A DNA stretch of 64,000 nucleotides, taken from Phaeovulum molybdatiresistens. GTDB lineage: Bacteria; Pseudomonadota; Alphaproteobacteria; Rhodobacterales; Rhodobacteraceae. The DNA is taken from the NCBI RefSeq assembly GCF_023544865.1, contig NZ_JAMJFX010000003.1, forward strand, positions 124,001-188,000, given 5' to 3'. Position 1 is the first letter of the stretch, and each line of letters starts with the position of its first letter. A program made the position numbers and the translations under genes. Shown here one piece after another: positions 18,854 through 27,616 of the stretch. A model generated the notes under the pieces. The model did not search any database. It was given only the letters and a program-made list of their open reading frames with translations, and was not told the DNA's origin.

Positions 18854-19798
18854 TTAGTCGGTTCCGGCGGTGGATTGCGGGGCGGTTGTCAGAACCGCCT
18901 CGACCCGCCGGTTACGCAGGCGGCCTTCGGGCGTCATGTTCGTGGCACGCGGGGCAAGCCAGCCCGCGCCTTCGGCCGAAACCTGCCCCGGCGTCACGCC
19001 GTAATCCGCGATCAACGCATTTCGCACCGCCTCGGCCCGGCGCTGTGACAGGGCGATGTTTGCGGCCAGGCCGCCCTCGGTATCGGTATGGCCGACCAAG
19101 GCGACCTGCGCATCCCGATGCGCCGCCAGATAGGCGGCCAGCGCCGCAAGCGAGGCGCGCCGATCCGGCCCAAGCGTCGTGGACCCGCTGTCAAACTGCA
19201 GATCCTCCAGCACGGCCCGGCCTTGCGTTTCCAGCGCGGCGGCTAGGTCGCTTTCGGGCGCCGCGGGGGTGGGCGCGGTGTCCTGGGCGGTGGCGGGCTG
19301 CGGGGCGCGGATGGGCCCGTCAGTGATCTCGGTGATCTGGATGAACCCCGATTCGCTGGACCGGCTGACCAGAACCGCCAGATGATCCGCGCCGCGCCGG
19401 GCCGACAGAAACCGGAAATCCCCCAGATCAACATGCATTGCGGGTTCGGGCAGCGTGTCGGTTTCATAGCGGAAGTCAAATCCGCCGCAGCCGTCCGTCT
19501 CGCATTCGAACAATAGACTGTAGCCCGCGGCAAGGATCTGGTCGCGCAGGGGGGCCAGGATCTGCAGCGTTGTCAGGCTGCTTGACGGGATGCGCCAGGC
19601 GCGGTCGCTGCGCGGACCTTCCAGCCGGCGCCGGTCAAAGCCGGTTTCGGTCCAGGGGCCAAGGGCCAGGTCATAGCTTGCCGCCGCGCTGGTGGTGGCG
19701 GCGGTTTCCACCGCGCCCGTCGGCAGGCCGGGGGCAAAGGCCAGGGCAATCCCCGGCAAGGCGGCCAAGGCCGATCCCAGCGCCAGGCGGCGGATCAT
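18854..19798 (-). CDS. OmpA-family cell envelope protein
   Basis: 314 aa with an N-terminal signal peptide (MIRRLALGSALAALPGIALA). The middle region (about 25-195) is unassigned; it contains LFECETDGCGGFDFRYETD with a possible disulfide. The C-terminal 110 residues are an OmpA peptidoglycan-binding domain: QFDSGSTTLGPDRRASL, LVGHTDTEGG and NIALSQRRAEAVRNALI. It is therefore periplasmic or outer-membrane associated and contacts peptidoglycan. Its start codon overlaps the stop of the upstream acetyltransferase gene (ATGA), so translation is coupled. Confidence 0.88.
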   Translation of the reverse strand: MIRRLALGSALAALPGIALAFAPGLPTGAVETAATTSAAASYDLALGPWTETGFDRRRLEGPRSDRAWRIPSSSLTTLQILAPLRDQILAAGYSLLFECETDGCGGFDFRYETDTLPEPAMHVDLGDFRFLSARRGADHLAVLVSRSSESGFIQITEITDGPIRAPQPATAQDTAPTPAAPESDLAAALETQGRAVLEDLQFDSGSTTLGPDRRASLAALAAYLAAHRDAQVALVGHTDTEGGLAANIALSQRRAEAVRNALIADYGVTPGQVSAEGAGWLAPRATNMTPEGRLRNRRVEAVLTTAPQSTAGTD

Positions 19799-20523
19799 TC
19801 CGCCGCCTCTGCGGGTGCGATGCGGTAATGATAGGCAGCGGTCTGGGTCATCCCCAGGCTGCGGTAAAGCGCGTTCGCGGCCACATTGGCGCGGGTGACG
19901 ACCAGCGCCAGTGTATCGGCCCCGGCCTCTTGCGCCCAGTTCGCGGCCTCGGTCATCATGTGGCGCGCAAGGCCCCGGCGGCGCAGATCCGGCAGGATCG
20001 CCAGGGCGTGGACCATTGCGGTTTTCTGGTGCAGCGCGACGAAGGCCGCCCCCGCGCAGCGGTCCTCGGTGCGGCCCAGGATTGCGGTCTTGGGGGGGGA
20101 CACGCGGTCCATGACCGCCTGGCGTTCCGCCCCGATCCCGGATTCGGTCCACAGGTCGCGGGTGATCTGCAGCGGCGGCCAGATCGCGAAGGCGGTGATC
20201 GGGGGGACCGGGCCCGCCAACTGCGCCACCGGGATCGCATAGGCCGCCACCGGGTCGACGACGCCGTAGCCCCGTGCGGCCAGCGCCGCATCAAGCGGGT
20301 CTTCGCCGGGCCGGATCATGAAGCGCGGCAGCTGGCCGAAGGCGCGATGCGCCGCCTCGGCGGCGGCGATGTCGGCCTGATCGAAGGGCCCGTCAAGGCT
20401 TGCCGCGCTGACCCGACCGCCGCCGCCACGGCCTTCGCGCACGGCAAAGCCGCCTGCGTGGACGATGCTGGCCGCGGGCCAGGTGGCGTCGATCGCGGCA
20501 AAGATCGGATCGGGGGGTGTCAT
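19795..20523 (-). CDS. GNAT-family N-acetyltransferase
   Basis: 242 aa from MTPPDPIFAAIDATWPAAS. The acetyl-CoA-binding motif A is clear near the C-terminus: AMVHALAILPDLRRRGLARH, followed by LALVVTRANVAANALYRSLG. The N-terminal half is diverged and may bind the substrate. A second in-frame ATG 12 nt upstream (20535) would overlap the previous gene; 20523 lies 1 nt after that gene's stop and is preferred. The target (small molecule or protein) cannot be told. It is in an apparent operon with a CinA-like gene and an OmpA-like gene. Confidence 0.85.
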   Translation of the reverse strand: MTPPDPIFAAIDATWPAASIVHAGGFAVREGRGGGGRVSAASLDGPFDQADIAAAEAAHRAFGQLPRFMIRPGEDPLDAALAARGYGVVDPVAAYAIPVAQLAGPVPPITAFAIWPPLQITRDLWTESGIGAERQAVMDRVSPPKTAILGRTEDRCAGAAFVALHQKTAMVHALAILPDLRRRGLARHMMTEAANWAQEAGADTLALVVTRANVAANALYRSLGMTQTAAYHYRIAPAEAAE

Positions 20524-20524
20524 G

Positions 20525-21253
20525 TCAGTGGCCATCCGGGAAGGCGGCCTGCAGCCGGGCGAACCCCTCGCCGACGCGGGCGGGATCGGTGCCGCGCACC
20601 ACAAGATTGGTGCCATAGGCCCCATCGATCACGAAGGGATAGGATCCAAAGGACAGATCGGGCATGTCGCGCGCCAGATCGCCGAGGCCGTCGGCCAACG
20701 CCGCCTCGGGGCGCATGACGCGCAGGCTGTGGGTGACAAGCGGTGCGCCGCCCGTCAGCTGCGGCAGGACCGAGGCGACCATCGCCTGAAAGATGTTGGG
20801 CACCCCCGCCATCACATGGCAATTGCCGATGCTGAAGCCCGGCGCGGCGGAAACCGGGTTTTCGATCAGGGTGGCGCCTTCGGGGATGCGCGCCATGCGC
20901 AGCCGGGCTTCGTTGAAGTCCAGCTGGCGGGCGGCGTAATGCGCGGCAAGGATGGCGCGGGCATCTTCGCGCACGCCGATGGTCACACCAAAGGCATCGG
21001 CGACGGCATCGGCGGTGATGTCGTCATGCGTGGGCCCGATCCCGCCCGAGGTGAACAGATGATCATGCGCCGCCGACAGCGCCTTGACCGCCGCAACGAT
21101 GGTTGGGTGATCATCGCCCACGACGCGGATTTCCCGCAGGTCGATTCCGGCGCGGGCAAGCTCGCCCGCCAGGTAATGGGCGTTGCCCTCGCGGGTGCGG
21201 CCGGTCAGGATTTCATCCCCGATCACAAGGATGGCGGCGGTGGGATTGGGCAT
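20525..21253 (-). CDS. CinA-like molybdopterin-binding-domain protein (N-terminal domain only)
   Basis: 242 aa, the size of the MoCF-binding (COG1058) domain without the C-terminal nicotinamide-nucleotide amidase domain of full CinA. Motifs: AAILVIGDEILTGRT, FTSGGIGPTHDDITADAV and HVMAGVPNIFQAM. The COG1058 domain in other bacteria can hydrolyse ADP-ribose or NAD-related compounds, but activity here is not shown. The start is the ATG at 21253, with GGAG a few bases upstream. It is divergent from map and leads the acetyltransferase/OmpA-like operon. Confidence 0.87.
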   Translation of the reverse strand: MPNPTAAILVIGDEILTGRTREGNAHYLAGELARAGIDLREIRVVGDDHPTIVAAVKALSAAHDHLFTSGGIGPTHDDITADAVADAFGVTIGVREDARAILAAHYAARQLDFNEARLRMARIPEGATLIENPVSAAPGFSIGNCHVMAGVPNIFQAMVASVLPQLTGGAPLVTHSLRVMRPEAALADGLGDLARDMPDLSFGSYPFVIDGAYGTNLVVRGTDPARVGEGFARLQAAFPDGH

Positions 21254-21362
21254 GGAACTCTCCTTCGATGCAACAGCTATAGGGCGCGGGCGGGGGCACG
21301 AAAAGCCCGGCACTGGCCAAGGCCGCGATTTGTGACTATCTAGAAGCCGCAAACGCAGGAGA

Positions 21363-22178
21363 ATGCCCGTGGACGATAGCAGTGGCCGTCTGACGAAGGA
21401 TGGCATCCGCATTCATGAGCCCGCCGATTTCGAAGGCATGCAGGCCGCAGGTCATCTGGCCGCGCGCATCCTGGATGAGGTGGCGCCCCTGGTGGAACCG
21501 GGGGTCAGCACCGGCGCGCTGGACGATTTCATTCGCGACCGGGTCGAGGCGCTGGGCGCGAAATCGGCCACCATCGGCTATCGCGGCTATCAGCATGCCT
21601 CGTGCATTTCGGTCAACCATGTGGTCTGCCACGGGATTCCGGGGGCCAAGCTGCTGAAGGATGGCGACATCCTGAACATCGACGTGACCGTCATTCTGGA
21701 TGGCTGGTATGGCGATACCAGCCGGATGTATGTGGCGGGCAACCTGCCGCGCAAGGCCGAACGGCTGATCCAGGTGACGCATGACGCGCTGATGCTGGGG
21801 ATCGAGGCGGTCAAGCCCGGCAACACCTTTGGCGATATCGGCCACGCCATCCAGAGCTATGTCGAGGGCCACCGGATGAGCGTGGTGCGCGATTTCTGTG
21901 GCCACGGGCTGGGCCGGGTGTTCCACGCGCCGCCAAACGTTCTGCACTATGGCCGCGCGGGCGCGGGCCCGGTGCTGGAAGAGGGCATGTTCTTCACCAT
22001 CGAGCCGATGGTGAACCTGGGCCGGCCCGAAACCAAGGTGCTGGCCGATGACTGGACCGCGGTGACGCGCGACAAGTCGCTGTCGGCGCAGTTCGAGCAT
22101 TCGGTGGGCGTGACTGCCGATGGTTGCGAGATTTTCACACTGAGCCCGGCCGGGCGGTTTCATCCGACCTGGGGCTGA
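21363..22178 (+). CDS. map: Methionine aminopeptidase, type I
   Basis: Removes N-terminal methionine from new proteins. 271 aa. Metal ligands are visible in DILNIDVTVILDGWYGDTSR (two aspartates), CGHGLGRVFHAPP (histidine), FFTIEPM (glutamate) and QFEHSVGV (glutamate). The ATG at 21363 comes immediately after AGGAGA, so its spacing is unusually short. A GTG two codons later (21369) would have ideal spacing, and the true start may be there. It is a single-gene unit facing away from the CinA-like gene. A palindromic intergenic element separates it from convergent rsmD. Confidence 0.95.
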   Translation: MPVDDSSGRLTKDGIRIHEPADFEGMQAAGHLAARILDEVAPLVEPGVSTGALDDFIRDRVEALGAKSATIGYRGYQHASCISVNHVVCHGIPGAKLLKDGDILNIDVTVILDGWYGDTSRMYVAGNLPRKAERLIQVTHDALMLGIEAVKPGNTFGDIGHAIQSYVEGHRMSVVRDFCGHGLGRVFHAPPNVLHYGRAGAGPVLEEGMFFTIEPMVNLGRPETKVLADDWTAVTRDKSLSAQFEHSVGVTADGCEIFTLSPAGRFHPTWG

Positions 22179-22184
22179 ACGGTC

Positions 22185-22236
22185 AGGCCGGGGGCGCCGC
22201 CCCCGGACCCCCGGAGTATTTGGCCAAGAAGAAGCG
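22185..22236 (-). repeat. Dispersed intergenic palindromic element, copy B
   Basis: Reverse-strand copy of the six-member element: core TTGGCCAAATACTCCGGGGG followed by a GGGGGC/GCCCCC hairpin. It lies between the tail-to-tail genes map and rsmD, where it could act as a shared terminator. Confidence 0.7.
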
Positions 22237-22243
22237 GCAAGGG

Positions 22244-22807
22244 TCAGTCCGGCATCCGCAGCAGTGTGACCAGCGTATCGCCATAGGCGCGCTGGTCGAT
22301 CTGTTGCAGTGGCGCGGGGGGCGTGGGCGGGGTGTTTTCTTCCCATACGATCATTGCGCCGGGGGCGATCCAGCCGCCTTCCAGGCATGAGGCGAGCGCG
22401 GCCTCGCCCAGCGATTGTCCGTAGGGCGGGTCAAGGAAGATCAGGTCGTAGCCGGGGCCGCGGTTGGGGCCCATGCGGGTGGCATCGCGCCGCCAGACAT
22501 CGGTGACGCCCATGGCGCGCATTTTTTCGATGTTCTGGCGCAGAAGCGCGCGGGCCGCGGTGCCATCATCGACGAAGGCCACGCGGGCAGCGCCACGCGA
22601 TAGCGCCTCAAGCCCCAGCGCGCCGGTTCCGGCGAAGAGGTCAAGCACCCGGGCGCCGGGGATCGGGTTGCCGTGGGTGCCGTTGACCAGAAGGTTGAAG
22701 ATCGCTTCGCGCACCCGGTCAGAGGTGGGGCGCAGGTGGGCGCGGGCGTCGCCCTCGCCCACATCGGCCAGTTTCAGGCCGCGCTTGTCGCCGCCGATGA
22801 TCCTCAT
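22244..22807 (-). CDS. rsmD: 16S rRNA (guanine966-N2)-methyltransferase
   Basis: SAM-dependent methylation of 16S rRNA G966 in the small subunit. 187 aa, the normal length. SAM motif VLDLFAGTGALGLEALSRG, catalytic NPPY-type motif LIFLDPPYG, and the conserved N-terminal MRIIGGDKRG with RPTSDRVREAIFN. Its ATG overlaps the stop of the upstream flavoprotein gene by 4 nt, so it is probably coexpressed with that gene rather than having its own promoter. Confidence 0.94.
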   Translation of the reverse strand: MRIIGGDKRGLKLADVGEGDARAHLRPTSDRVREAIFNLLVNGTHGNPIPGARVLDLFAGTGALGLEALSRGAARVAFVDDGTAARALLRQNIEKMRAMGVTDVWRRDATRMGPNRGPGYDLIFLDPPYGQSLGEAALASCLEGGWIAPGAMIVWEENTPPTPPAPLQQIDQRAYGDTLVTLLRMPD

Positions 22808-24006
22808 GCCAGCAGCGCCTTGAGATCGGTTGCCGGATCGGCCAGCGCGTCAGGCGCGGGGGATTTGCCCGATTCAATCAGGCGCTTGCCGATCATGTAG
22901 GCGCGCGCGTCGTTCAGCGCATCCACCGCGATCAGCCGGTCGTTGCGATAGTACCAGAAGGATTGGCCGTCGCCCCGGCGGGTGATGACCTGGGTGTAGC
23001 CGGTGTTTAACCCGGCGATCTGAAGTTTCGCATCGAACTGATCCGACCAGAACCAGGGTTTGGGGTGATAGGCCTTGCCCGCCCCCAGCATGTTCGCGGC
23101 GACCGTTTCGGCCATGTCGATGGCGTTGCCCACGCTTTCCAGCCGCATCCGGCCATCTGGCCCGGGGAAAGAGGCGCAATCGCCCGCGGCCCAGATCGCG
23201 GGATCAGTGCTGCGGCCCTGGGCATCGACCTTGATGCCGTTTTCGATGGCAAGGCCCGCGGCTTCGGCCAGCGCGGTCTGTGGCGCGACGCCGATGCCGA
23301 CAACGACCACATCCGCCGGGATGTGGCGGCCGTCGGCCAGATCGGCGCCGGTGACGTGGTCGGTGCCGGTCAGGCGCGCAAGGCCGGTACCCTCAATGAT
23401 CTGCACGCCGTGGGCATGGTGCAGGGCGCGGATCGCGTCCGCGGTTTCGGCGCAGGCGACGCGGCCCAGGATACGCGGGGCGGCCTCGATCAGGGTGACC
23501 TCCAGGCCCAGCTTGCGCGCGACGGCGGCGCCTTCCAGCCCGATGTAGCCGCCGCCGATGACCACCAGCCGCGCGCCGGGTTTCAGCGCCGGGGCCATTG
23601 CATCGACATCGGCCAGCGTGCGCACCACATGCACCCCGCCAAGCCCGCCGCCGATTGCCGCGGGCAACTGGCGCGGGGTGGCGCCGGTGGTCAGGGCCAG
23701 CTGGTCATAGGCCAGGGTTTCGCCGTCGGTCAGGTGCAGGGTCTTGGCCGCGCGGTCGATCGCCTCGGCCCGGCAGCCGGTGCGGATGGTGATGTCCTGC
23801 GCGGCCCAGAAATCATCGGCGCGCAGCAGCAGCCGATCCAGTGCCATGTCACCCAGCAGATAGGCCTTGGACAGGGGCGGGCGTTGATAGGGGGGCACGG
23901 GTTCATCGCACAGGATCGTCAGCGCGCCCACATATCCCAAGGCGCGCAGCTTGACCGCCAAAGAGGCCGCCGCCTGCCCCCCGCCCACGACGACAATTCC
24001 TGCCAT
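22804..24006 (-). CDS. FAD-dependent ferredoxin/rubredoxin reductase-like oxidoreductase
   Basis: 400 aa class of putidaredoxin/rhodocoxin-type reductases that pass electrons from NAD(P)H to a small redox partner. N-terminal FAD motif IVVVGGGQAAASLA, DEPVPPYQRPPLSKAYLLG typical of this group, NAD motif LVVIGGGYIGLEGA, second FAD motif IWAAGDCASF, and a C-terminal reductase domain (KPWFWSDQFDAKLQIAG). The frame is open 56 codons upstream, but the ATG at 24006 gives the normal start next to the FAD loop. Divergent from a peroxiredoxin 80 nt away. No ferredoxin gene is adjacent, so the partner is unknown. Confidence 0.9.
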   Translation of the reverse strand: MAGIVVVGGGQAAASLAVKLRALGYVGALTILCDEPVPPYQRPPLSKAYLLGDMALDRLLLRADDFWAAQDITIRTGCRAEAIDRAAKTLHLTDGETLAYDQLALTTGATPRQLPAAIGGGLGGVHVVRTLADVDAMAPALKPGARLVVIGGGYIGLEGAAVARKLGLEVTLIEAAPRILGRVACAETADAIRALHHAHGVQIIEGTGLARLTGTDHVTGADLADGRHIPADVVVVGIGVAPQTALAEAAGLAIENGIKVDAQGRSTDPAIWAAGDCASFPGPDGRMRLESVGNAIDMAETVAANMLGAGKAYHPKPWFWSDQFDAKLQIAGLNTGYTQVITRRGDGQSFWYYRNDRLIAVDALNDARAYMIGKRLIESGKSPAPDALADPATDLKALLA

Positions 24007-24086
24007 GACTGCATTCCCTCTAGTCGTTTCCACAACAGAACCTATATCCTGCCAGCATCTTAGCGCAACGCAACAGGGAGACTGAC

Positions 24087-24575
24087 ATGACGATTTCCGC
24101 GGGAGACACGCTACCGGGGGCGACGCTGCTGGAACTGGGCCCTGAAGGGCCGCGGACGGTGGATCTGGCGGCAAAGCTCAAGGGCCGCAAGGTTGTGATC
24201 TTTGGCCTTCCCGGGGCCTTTACCCGCACCTGTTCCTCGGCGCACCTGCCCAGCTTCATGCGCACGAAGGCCCAGCTTGAGGCAAAGGGCGTGGACGAAA
24301 TCATCTGTGTTTCGGTCAACGATCCCTTCGTGATGGGCGCCTGGGGCGAGGCCACCGGGGCGACGGCGGCGGGCATCACGATGCTGGCCGATGCCGAAAG
24401 CGCCTTTGTCAATGCCATCGGGCTGTCGTTCAGCGCGCCGCCGGTGGGCCTGATCAACCGCTTCAAGCGCTTCGCGATGTATGTCGAGGATGGCACCATC
24501 AAGGTGCTTCAGGTTGAGGAATCCCCCGGCGTCTGTGACGTTTCGGGCGGTGAGGCGATGCTGGCCGCGATCTGA
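24087..24575 (+). CDS. Peroxiredoxin, Prx5/PrxV family
   Basis: 162 aa thiol peroxidase that reduces hydrogen or alkyl peroxides. The peroxidatic cysteine is C49 in PGAFTRTCSSAHLPSF. C150 in ESPGVCDVSGGEA lies where atypical 2-Cys Prx5 enzymes keep their resolving cysteine. The start follows a CAGGGAGA ribosome site. It is followed by a strong intrinsic terminator, so it is a single-gene unit. The divergent flavoprotein could be a reductant, but glutaredoxin or thioredoxin is the usual donor. Confidence 0.93.
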   Translation: MTISAGDTLPGATLLELGPEGPRTVDLAAKLKGRKVVIFGLPGAFTRTCSSAHLPSFMRTKAQLEAKGVDEIICVSVNDPFVMGAWGEATGATAAGITMLADAESAFVNAIGLSFSAPPVGLINRFKRFAMYVEDGTIKVLQVEESPGVCDVSGGEAMLAAI

Positions 24576-24587
24576 TCGCGCGACCCC

Positions 24588-24618
24588 GGGCGCGCCCCCG
24601 CACGGGCGCGCCTTTTTT
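24588..24618 (+). terminator. Intrinsic terminator after the peroxiredoxin gene
   Basis: A perfect 9-bp stem (GGCGCGCCC at 24589-24597 with GGGCGCGCC at 24604-24612), a 6-nt loop and a run of six T at 24613-24618. Confidence 0.85.
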
Positions 24619-24624
24619 ATCCGG

Positions 24625-24987
24625 TCATTGCGTTGCGTGCAGCTTGCACAGGCATTCGACGGGTTCCGTCTGGTCGCGCTGGACGGTCGCGCCCAAGGCC
24701 AGCGTGTCGATGGCGCGGGCCAGGTCGATGTCCAGCTGGCTTAGCCCGTCGCAGTGATGTGTCGTCAGGGTGATGTCGACCACGTTATAGACATTGGTCC
24801 ATTCCGGGTGGTGGCCCATCTTCTCGGCCACCAGCGCGGCGCGCGACATGAAGCCCCAGGCTTCCGAGAAATTCCCGAACTTCAGGATCTTGCGGATCGC
24901 ATCGCGGTCGGGCACCGCGCCCCATCCGGTTTCGCCCAGATCGGGCAGCAGGCGCAGGCGGTCGGCTTCGCTCAGGCGTTGGGTCAT
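24625..24987 (-). CDS. 4a-hydroxytetrahydrobiopterin (pterin-4a-carbinolamine) dehydratase
   Basis: 120 aa. The catalytic signature [20 protein letters not shown] is intact, and the N-terminus ([14 protein letters not shown], then [19 protein letters not shown]) fits the PCD/DCoH family. Relatives are usually about 95-105 aa; this one carries a C-terminal tail of roughly 20 residues ending [12 protein letters not shown], with a C-x-C pair. The enzyme recycles the pterin cofactor of aromatic amino acid hydroxylases, or acts in molybdopterin-related chemistry as proposed for some bacteria. No hydroxylase gene is adjacent. Confidence 0.9.
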   Translation of the reverse strand: MTQRLSEADRLRLLPDLGETGWGAVPDRDAIRKILKFGNFSEAWGFMSRAALVAEKMGHHPEWTNVYNVVDITLTTHHCDGLSQLDIDLARAIDTLALGATVQRDQTEPVECLCKLHATQ

Positions 24988-25052
24988 GGCAGTCGCTCCT
25001 TGGCTTTCGTGTGACGATAGCGCGCGGGCCGCCCCCGGAAAGGGCGGGGCGG

Positions 25053-26222
25053 TCAGTCGGCGGTGCCGGACCGGAACGGGCCATAGGCGGTAAGGATCTC
25101 GATATCCTCGGCCACGGCGACGCGTTCGGCGCGCAGGTAATCGGCGATGGCGGCGCGCAGGCCCGGATGCGCAATCCAATGCGCCGAATGGATCGGGCTT
25201 GGCAGATAGCCGCGCGCCAGCTTGTGTTCGCCCTGTGCCCCCGCCTCAACCCGCGACAGTCCCTGCGCGATGGCCCAGTCAATCGCCTGATGATAGCACA
25301 GTTCGAAATGCAGGAAGGGGTGATCCTCGATGCAGCCCCAATAGCGGCCAAACAGCGCATCGCGCCCGATCAGGTTCAGCGCGCCCGCAATGGGGCGGCC
25401 ATCGCGTTCGGCCAGCACCAGCAGCACATCGTCGCGCATCTGGTGCAGCACGTCGAAAAAGGCGCGCGTCAGATAGGGGCGGCCCCAGTTGCGGCTGCCG
25501 GTGTCCTGATAAAAGACCCAGAAGGCATCCCAATGCTGCGGCTGAATATCATCCCCGGTCAGGGTGCAGATCGTGCCGCCAAAGCCCTGCGCGCGGTCAC
25601 GTTCCTTGCGCAGCGCCTTGCGCTTGCGCGATGACAGCTCTGCCAGAAAATCGTCATAGCTGGCATAGCCGCGGTTGACCCAGTGGAATTGCTGCGTGCG
25701 GCGCGCCAGGTAGCCTGCGGTTTCCGCATCCGCCACCTCATCGGCCGTGCAGAAGGTGACATGCACCGAAGACAGCCCCGCGTCCTGTGCGATTTGTTCC
25801 ATCCCGTGCAACAGCGCCGCGCGGCCCTGCGCCTCATACCCCGGTCGGGTCAGCAGGCGCCGCCCGGTGACGGGCGTGAAGGGCACAGCGCATTGCAGCT
25901 TGGGGTAATAGTGGCCGCCCGCGCGCTCATAGGCATCGGCCCAGCCGTGATCGAAGATATATTCCCCCTGGCTGTGTGATTTCACATAAACCGGCGCGAC
26001 GGCAATCACTTGGTCCCGCAAGCGCGCCACGATCGGGCGCGGCTGCCAGCCGGTCTCCGCCCCGACGGAACCCGAGCTTTCCAGCGCGCTCAGGAAGCGA
26101 TGCGTGGTGAACGGGTCGATGGCACGGCCCGCTGCCGCCTCGGGGCAGGCGCAGGCATCCCAATCCTGCGGGGCGATCGCCGCCACACCCGAATGGATCG
26201 TGATCTCGATGCTCTCGTTCAT
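25053..26222 (-). CDS. GNAT-fold protein of the COG3146 (DUF482/FemAB-like) family
   Basis: 389 aa. Contains the features of this broadly conserved proteobacterial family: [54 protein letters not shown] and [20 protein letters not shown]. The fold is a tandem GNAT related to FemAB peptidoglycan aminoacyltransferases, but the substrate is not known. No signal peptide, so it is cytosolic. It lies in a run of minus-strand genes, 45 nt downstream of the GDPD gene and 65 nt upstream of the pterin dehydratase gene. Confidence 0.87.
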   Translation of the reverse strand: MNESIEITIHSGVAAIAPQDWDACACPEAAAGRAIDPFTTHRFLSALESSGSVGAETGWQPRPIVARLRDQVIAVAPVYVKSHSQGEYIFDHGWADAYERAGGHYYPKLQCAVPFTPVTGRRLLTRPGYEAQGRAALLHGMEQIAQDAGLSSVHVTFCTADEVADAETAGYLARRTQQFHWVNRGYASYDDFLAELSSRKRKALRKERDRAQGFGGTICTLTGDDIQPQHWDAFWVFYQDTGSRNWGRPYLTRAFFDVLHQMRDDVLLVLAERDGRPIAGALNLIGRDALFGRYWGCIEDHPFLHFELCYHQAIDWAIAQGLSRVEAGAQGEHKLARGYLPSPIHSAHWIAHPGLRAAIADYLRAERVAVAEDIEILTAYGPFRSGTAD

Positions 26223-26267
26223 GCCGGCCCCCGTTCGCCCGCAAACATGGCGCGTCGGGGGGCGCCG

Positions 26268-27035
26268 TCAAGCGGGCAGGGGGGAAAGATAGTCCTCGAA
26301 GGTCACGTTATCCGCGATCTGGCGTGCCTTGGCCTCGACCTCGGGGGATTTGACGGTCCAGCACAGCACCGCCGCACCCTGCGCCTTCAGCGCGGCCACG
26401 CGTGGCCGGTCCAGGTCTGATACCTCATGCGAGATGAAACAGGCCCCGACGCGGTCATAATCCGGGATCTCGCGCAGCCGGTCGCGCGTGCCCGCCGCGA
26501 TCAGCCCCCAATCTTCGGCGCGATAGGCAGATGTCGTCAGCCCCACCGCCACCCCGGGTGCCGCCCGATGAAATGCCGCCACCGCATGCGGGTTGAACGA
26601 CATCACCGCCACCGGCCCGCCATAGCCGGCCAGCGTCCCGGCCACCGCCTGTTCCAGTAGGCCGACCTCGGGGCCAAGACCGCCATCCTGATCCTTGATC
26701 TCGATCAGCAGGGGCACCCGGCCCGCCACGATCGCCAGCACCTCGGCCAGCGTCGGGATACCGTCTTCGCCCCCCAGCAGCCGCAGCGTTGCCAGCTTGC
26801 GCGCGCTCAGCCCCCGGATGCGCCCGGACACCCCGGTCAGGCGCCGCAGATCATAGTCGTGAAAGACCATCGGTACTCCGTCTTCCGACGGCTGGATGTC
26901 GATCTCTATCGCATAGCCCGCCGCCACGGCCGCACGCACGGCGGCGCGGCTGTTTTCCGGTCGACCGGCCGCGCGGTCGTGCAGCGTGCGATGCGCGATC
27001 GGCAGGCGCAGGAAATCGGGGTGCAGCGCCATCAT
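26268..27035 (-). CDS. Glycerophosphodiester phosphodiesterase family protein
   Basis: 255 aa TIM-barrel GDPD. Catalytic motifs are IAHRTLHDRAAGRPENS (the H-R and E-N pairs), EIDIQPSEDGVPMVFHDYDL (metal glutamate and aspartate, then the catalytic histidine) and LLIEIKDQDG. Cleaves glycerophosphodiesters to glycerol-3-phosphate plus an alcohol. No signal peptide, so it is probably cytosolic. Its ATG overlaps the stop of the RidA gene (ATGA), so the two are coupled. Confidence 0.92.
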   Translation of the reverse strand: MMALHPDFLRLPIAHRTLHDRAAGRPENSRAAVRAAVAAGYAIEIDIQPSEDGVPMVFHDYDLRRLTGVSGRIRGLSARKLATLRLLGGEDGIPTLAEVLAIVAGRVPLLIEIKDQDGGLGPEVGLLEQAVAGTLAGYGGPVAVMSFNPHAVAAFHRAAPGVAVGLTTSAYRAEDWGLIAAGTRDRLREIPDYDRVGACFISHEVSDLDRPRVAALKAQGAAVLCWTVKSPEVEAKARQIADNVTFEDYLSPLPA

Positions 27036-27490
27036 TCGACCTCGAAGATCGCCTCGACCTCAACGGCAACCCCGCGCGGCAGGCTGGCGGCGGATACGGC
27101 GGACCGCGCATGCCGCCCGGCATCGCCAAAGACCTCGACCATCAGGTCGGAACAGCCGTTGACCACCTCGGGCTGATCGGTGAAATCGGGCGTCGAATTG
27201 ACAAAGCCCACCAGCTTCACGACCCGCCTGATCCGGTCCAGATCGCCAAGCGCGGCCTTGGCCTGCGCAATCAGCGCCAGCCCGCAGGATCGCGCGGCCA
27301 GCGCGCCCGCCTCTCGGTCCAGATCCGCGCCCAGCTTGCCCGTGATCAGCCCTTGGGCCCCGGCCGAGATCTGGCCCGATACGAACAACTGATCGCCCGT
27401 GCGCACAAAGGGCACATAATTGGCCGCCGGCATCGGCGCCGCCGGAAGCTCGATCCCCAGTTCCGCCAGACGTGCTTCGATCTTCGCCAT
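27032..27490 (-). CDS. RidA/YjgF/UK114 family protein
   Basis: 152 aa; hydrolyses reactive enamine/imine intermediates in the best-known members. MAKIEARLAELGIELP precedes YVPFVRTGDQLFVSGQI, and the C-terminus carries the conserved arginine in SAVSAASLPRGVAVEVEAIF. Its length, and the long N-terminus before the core, place it in the larger COG0251 subgroup rather than with archetypal 130-aa RidA. GGAGGGAAT lies just before the ATG. First gene of the RidA-GDPD unit; a palindromic element lies between it and smc. Confidence 0.9.
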   Translation of the reverse strand: MAKIEARLAELGIELPAAPMPAANYVPFVRTGDQLFVSGQISAGAQGLITGKLGADLDREAGALAARSCGLALIAQAKAALGDLDRIRRVVKLVGFVNSTPDFTDQPEVVNGCSDLMVEVFGDAGRHARSAVSAASLPRGVAVEVEAIFEVE

Positions 27491-27549
27491 GATTCCCTCC
27501 GGTTGGTTGCGGGGGCAGGCTAGGGTGCCGCCCGCGCGCCCTCAAGCCC

Positions 27550-27614
27550 CCTTCGGCTTTGCCGAAATATCCCGGGGGTAAGCGGCCTTGGGCCGCAAGG
27601 GGGCAGCGCCCCCT
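27550..27614 (+). repeat. Dispersed intergenic palindromic element, copy C
   Basis: Core TTGCCGAAATATCCCGGGGG preceded by CTTCGGCTT. It is followed by a GCGGCCTTGGGCCGC hairpin and a GGGGGC-AGC-GCCCCC hairpin. It lies between the ends of smc and the start of the RidA gene. Confidence 0.7.
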
Positions 27615-27616
27615 GC

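Noticed and set aside
20524..20535. Upstream ATG (20535) for the acetyltransferase gene
   Set aside because: It would overlap the CinA-like gene by about 11 nt; the ATG at 20523 follows its stop directly.
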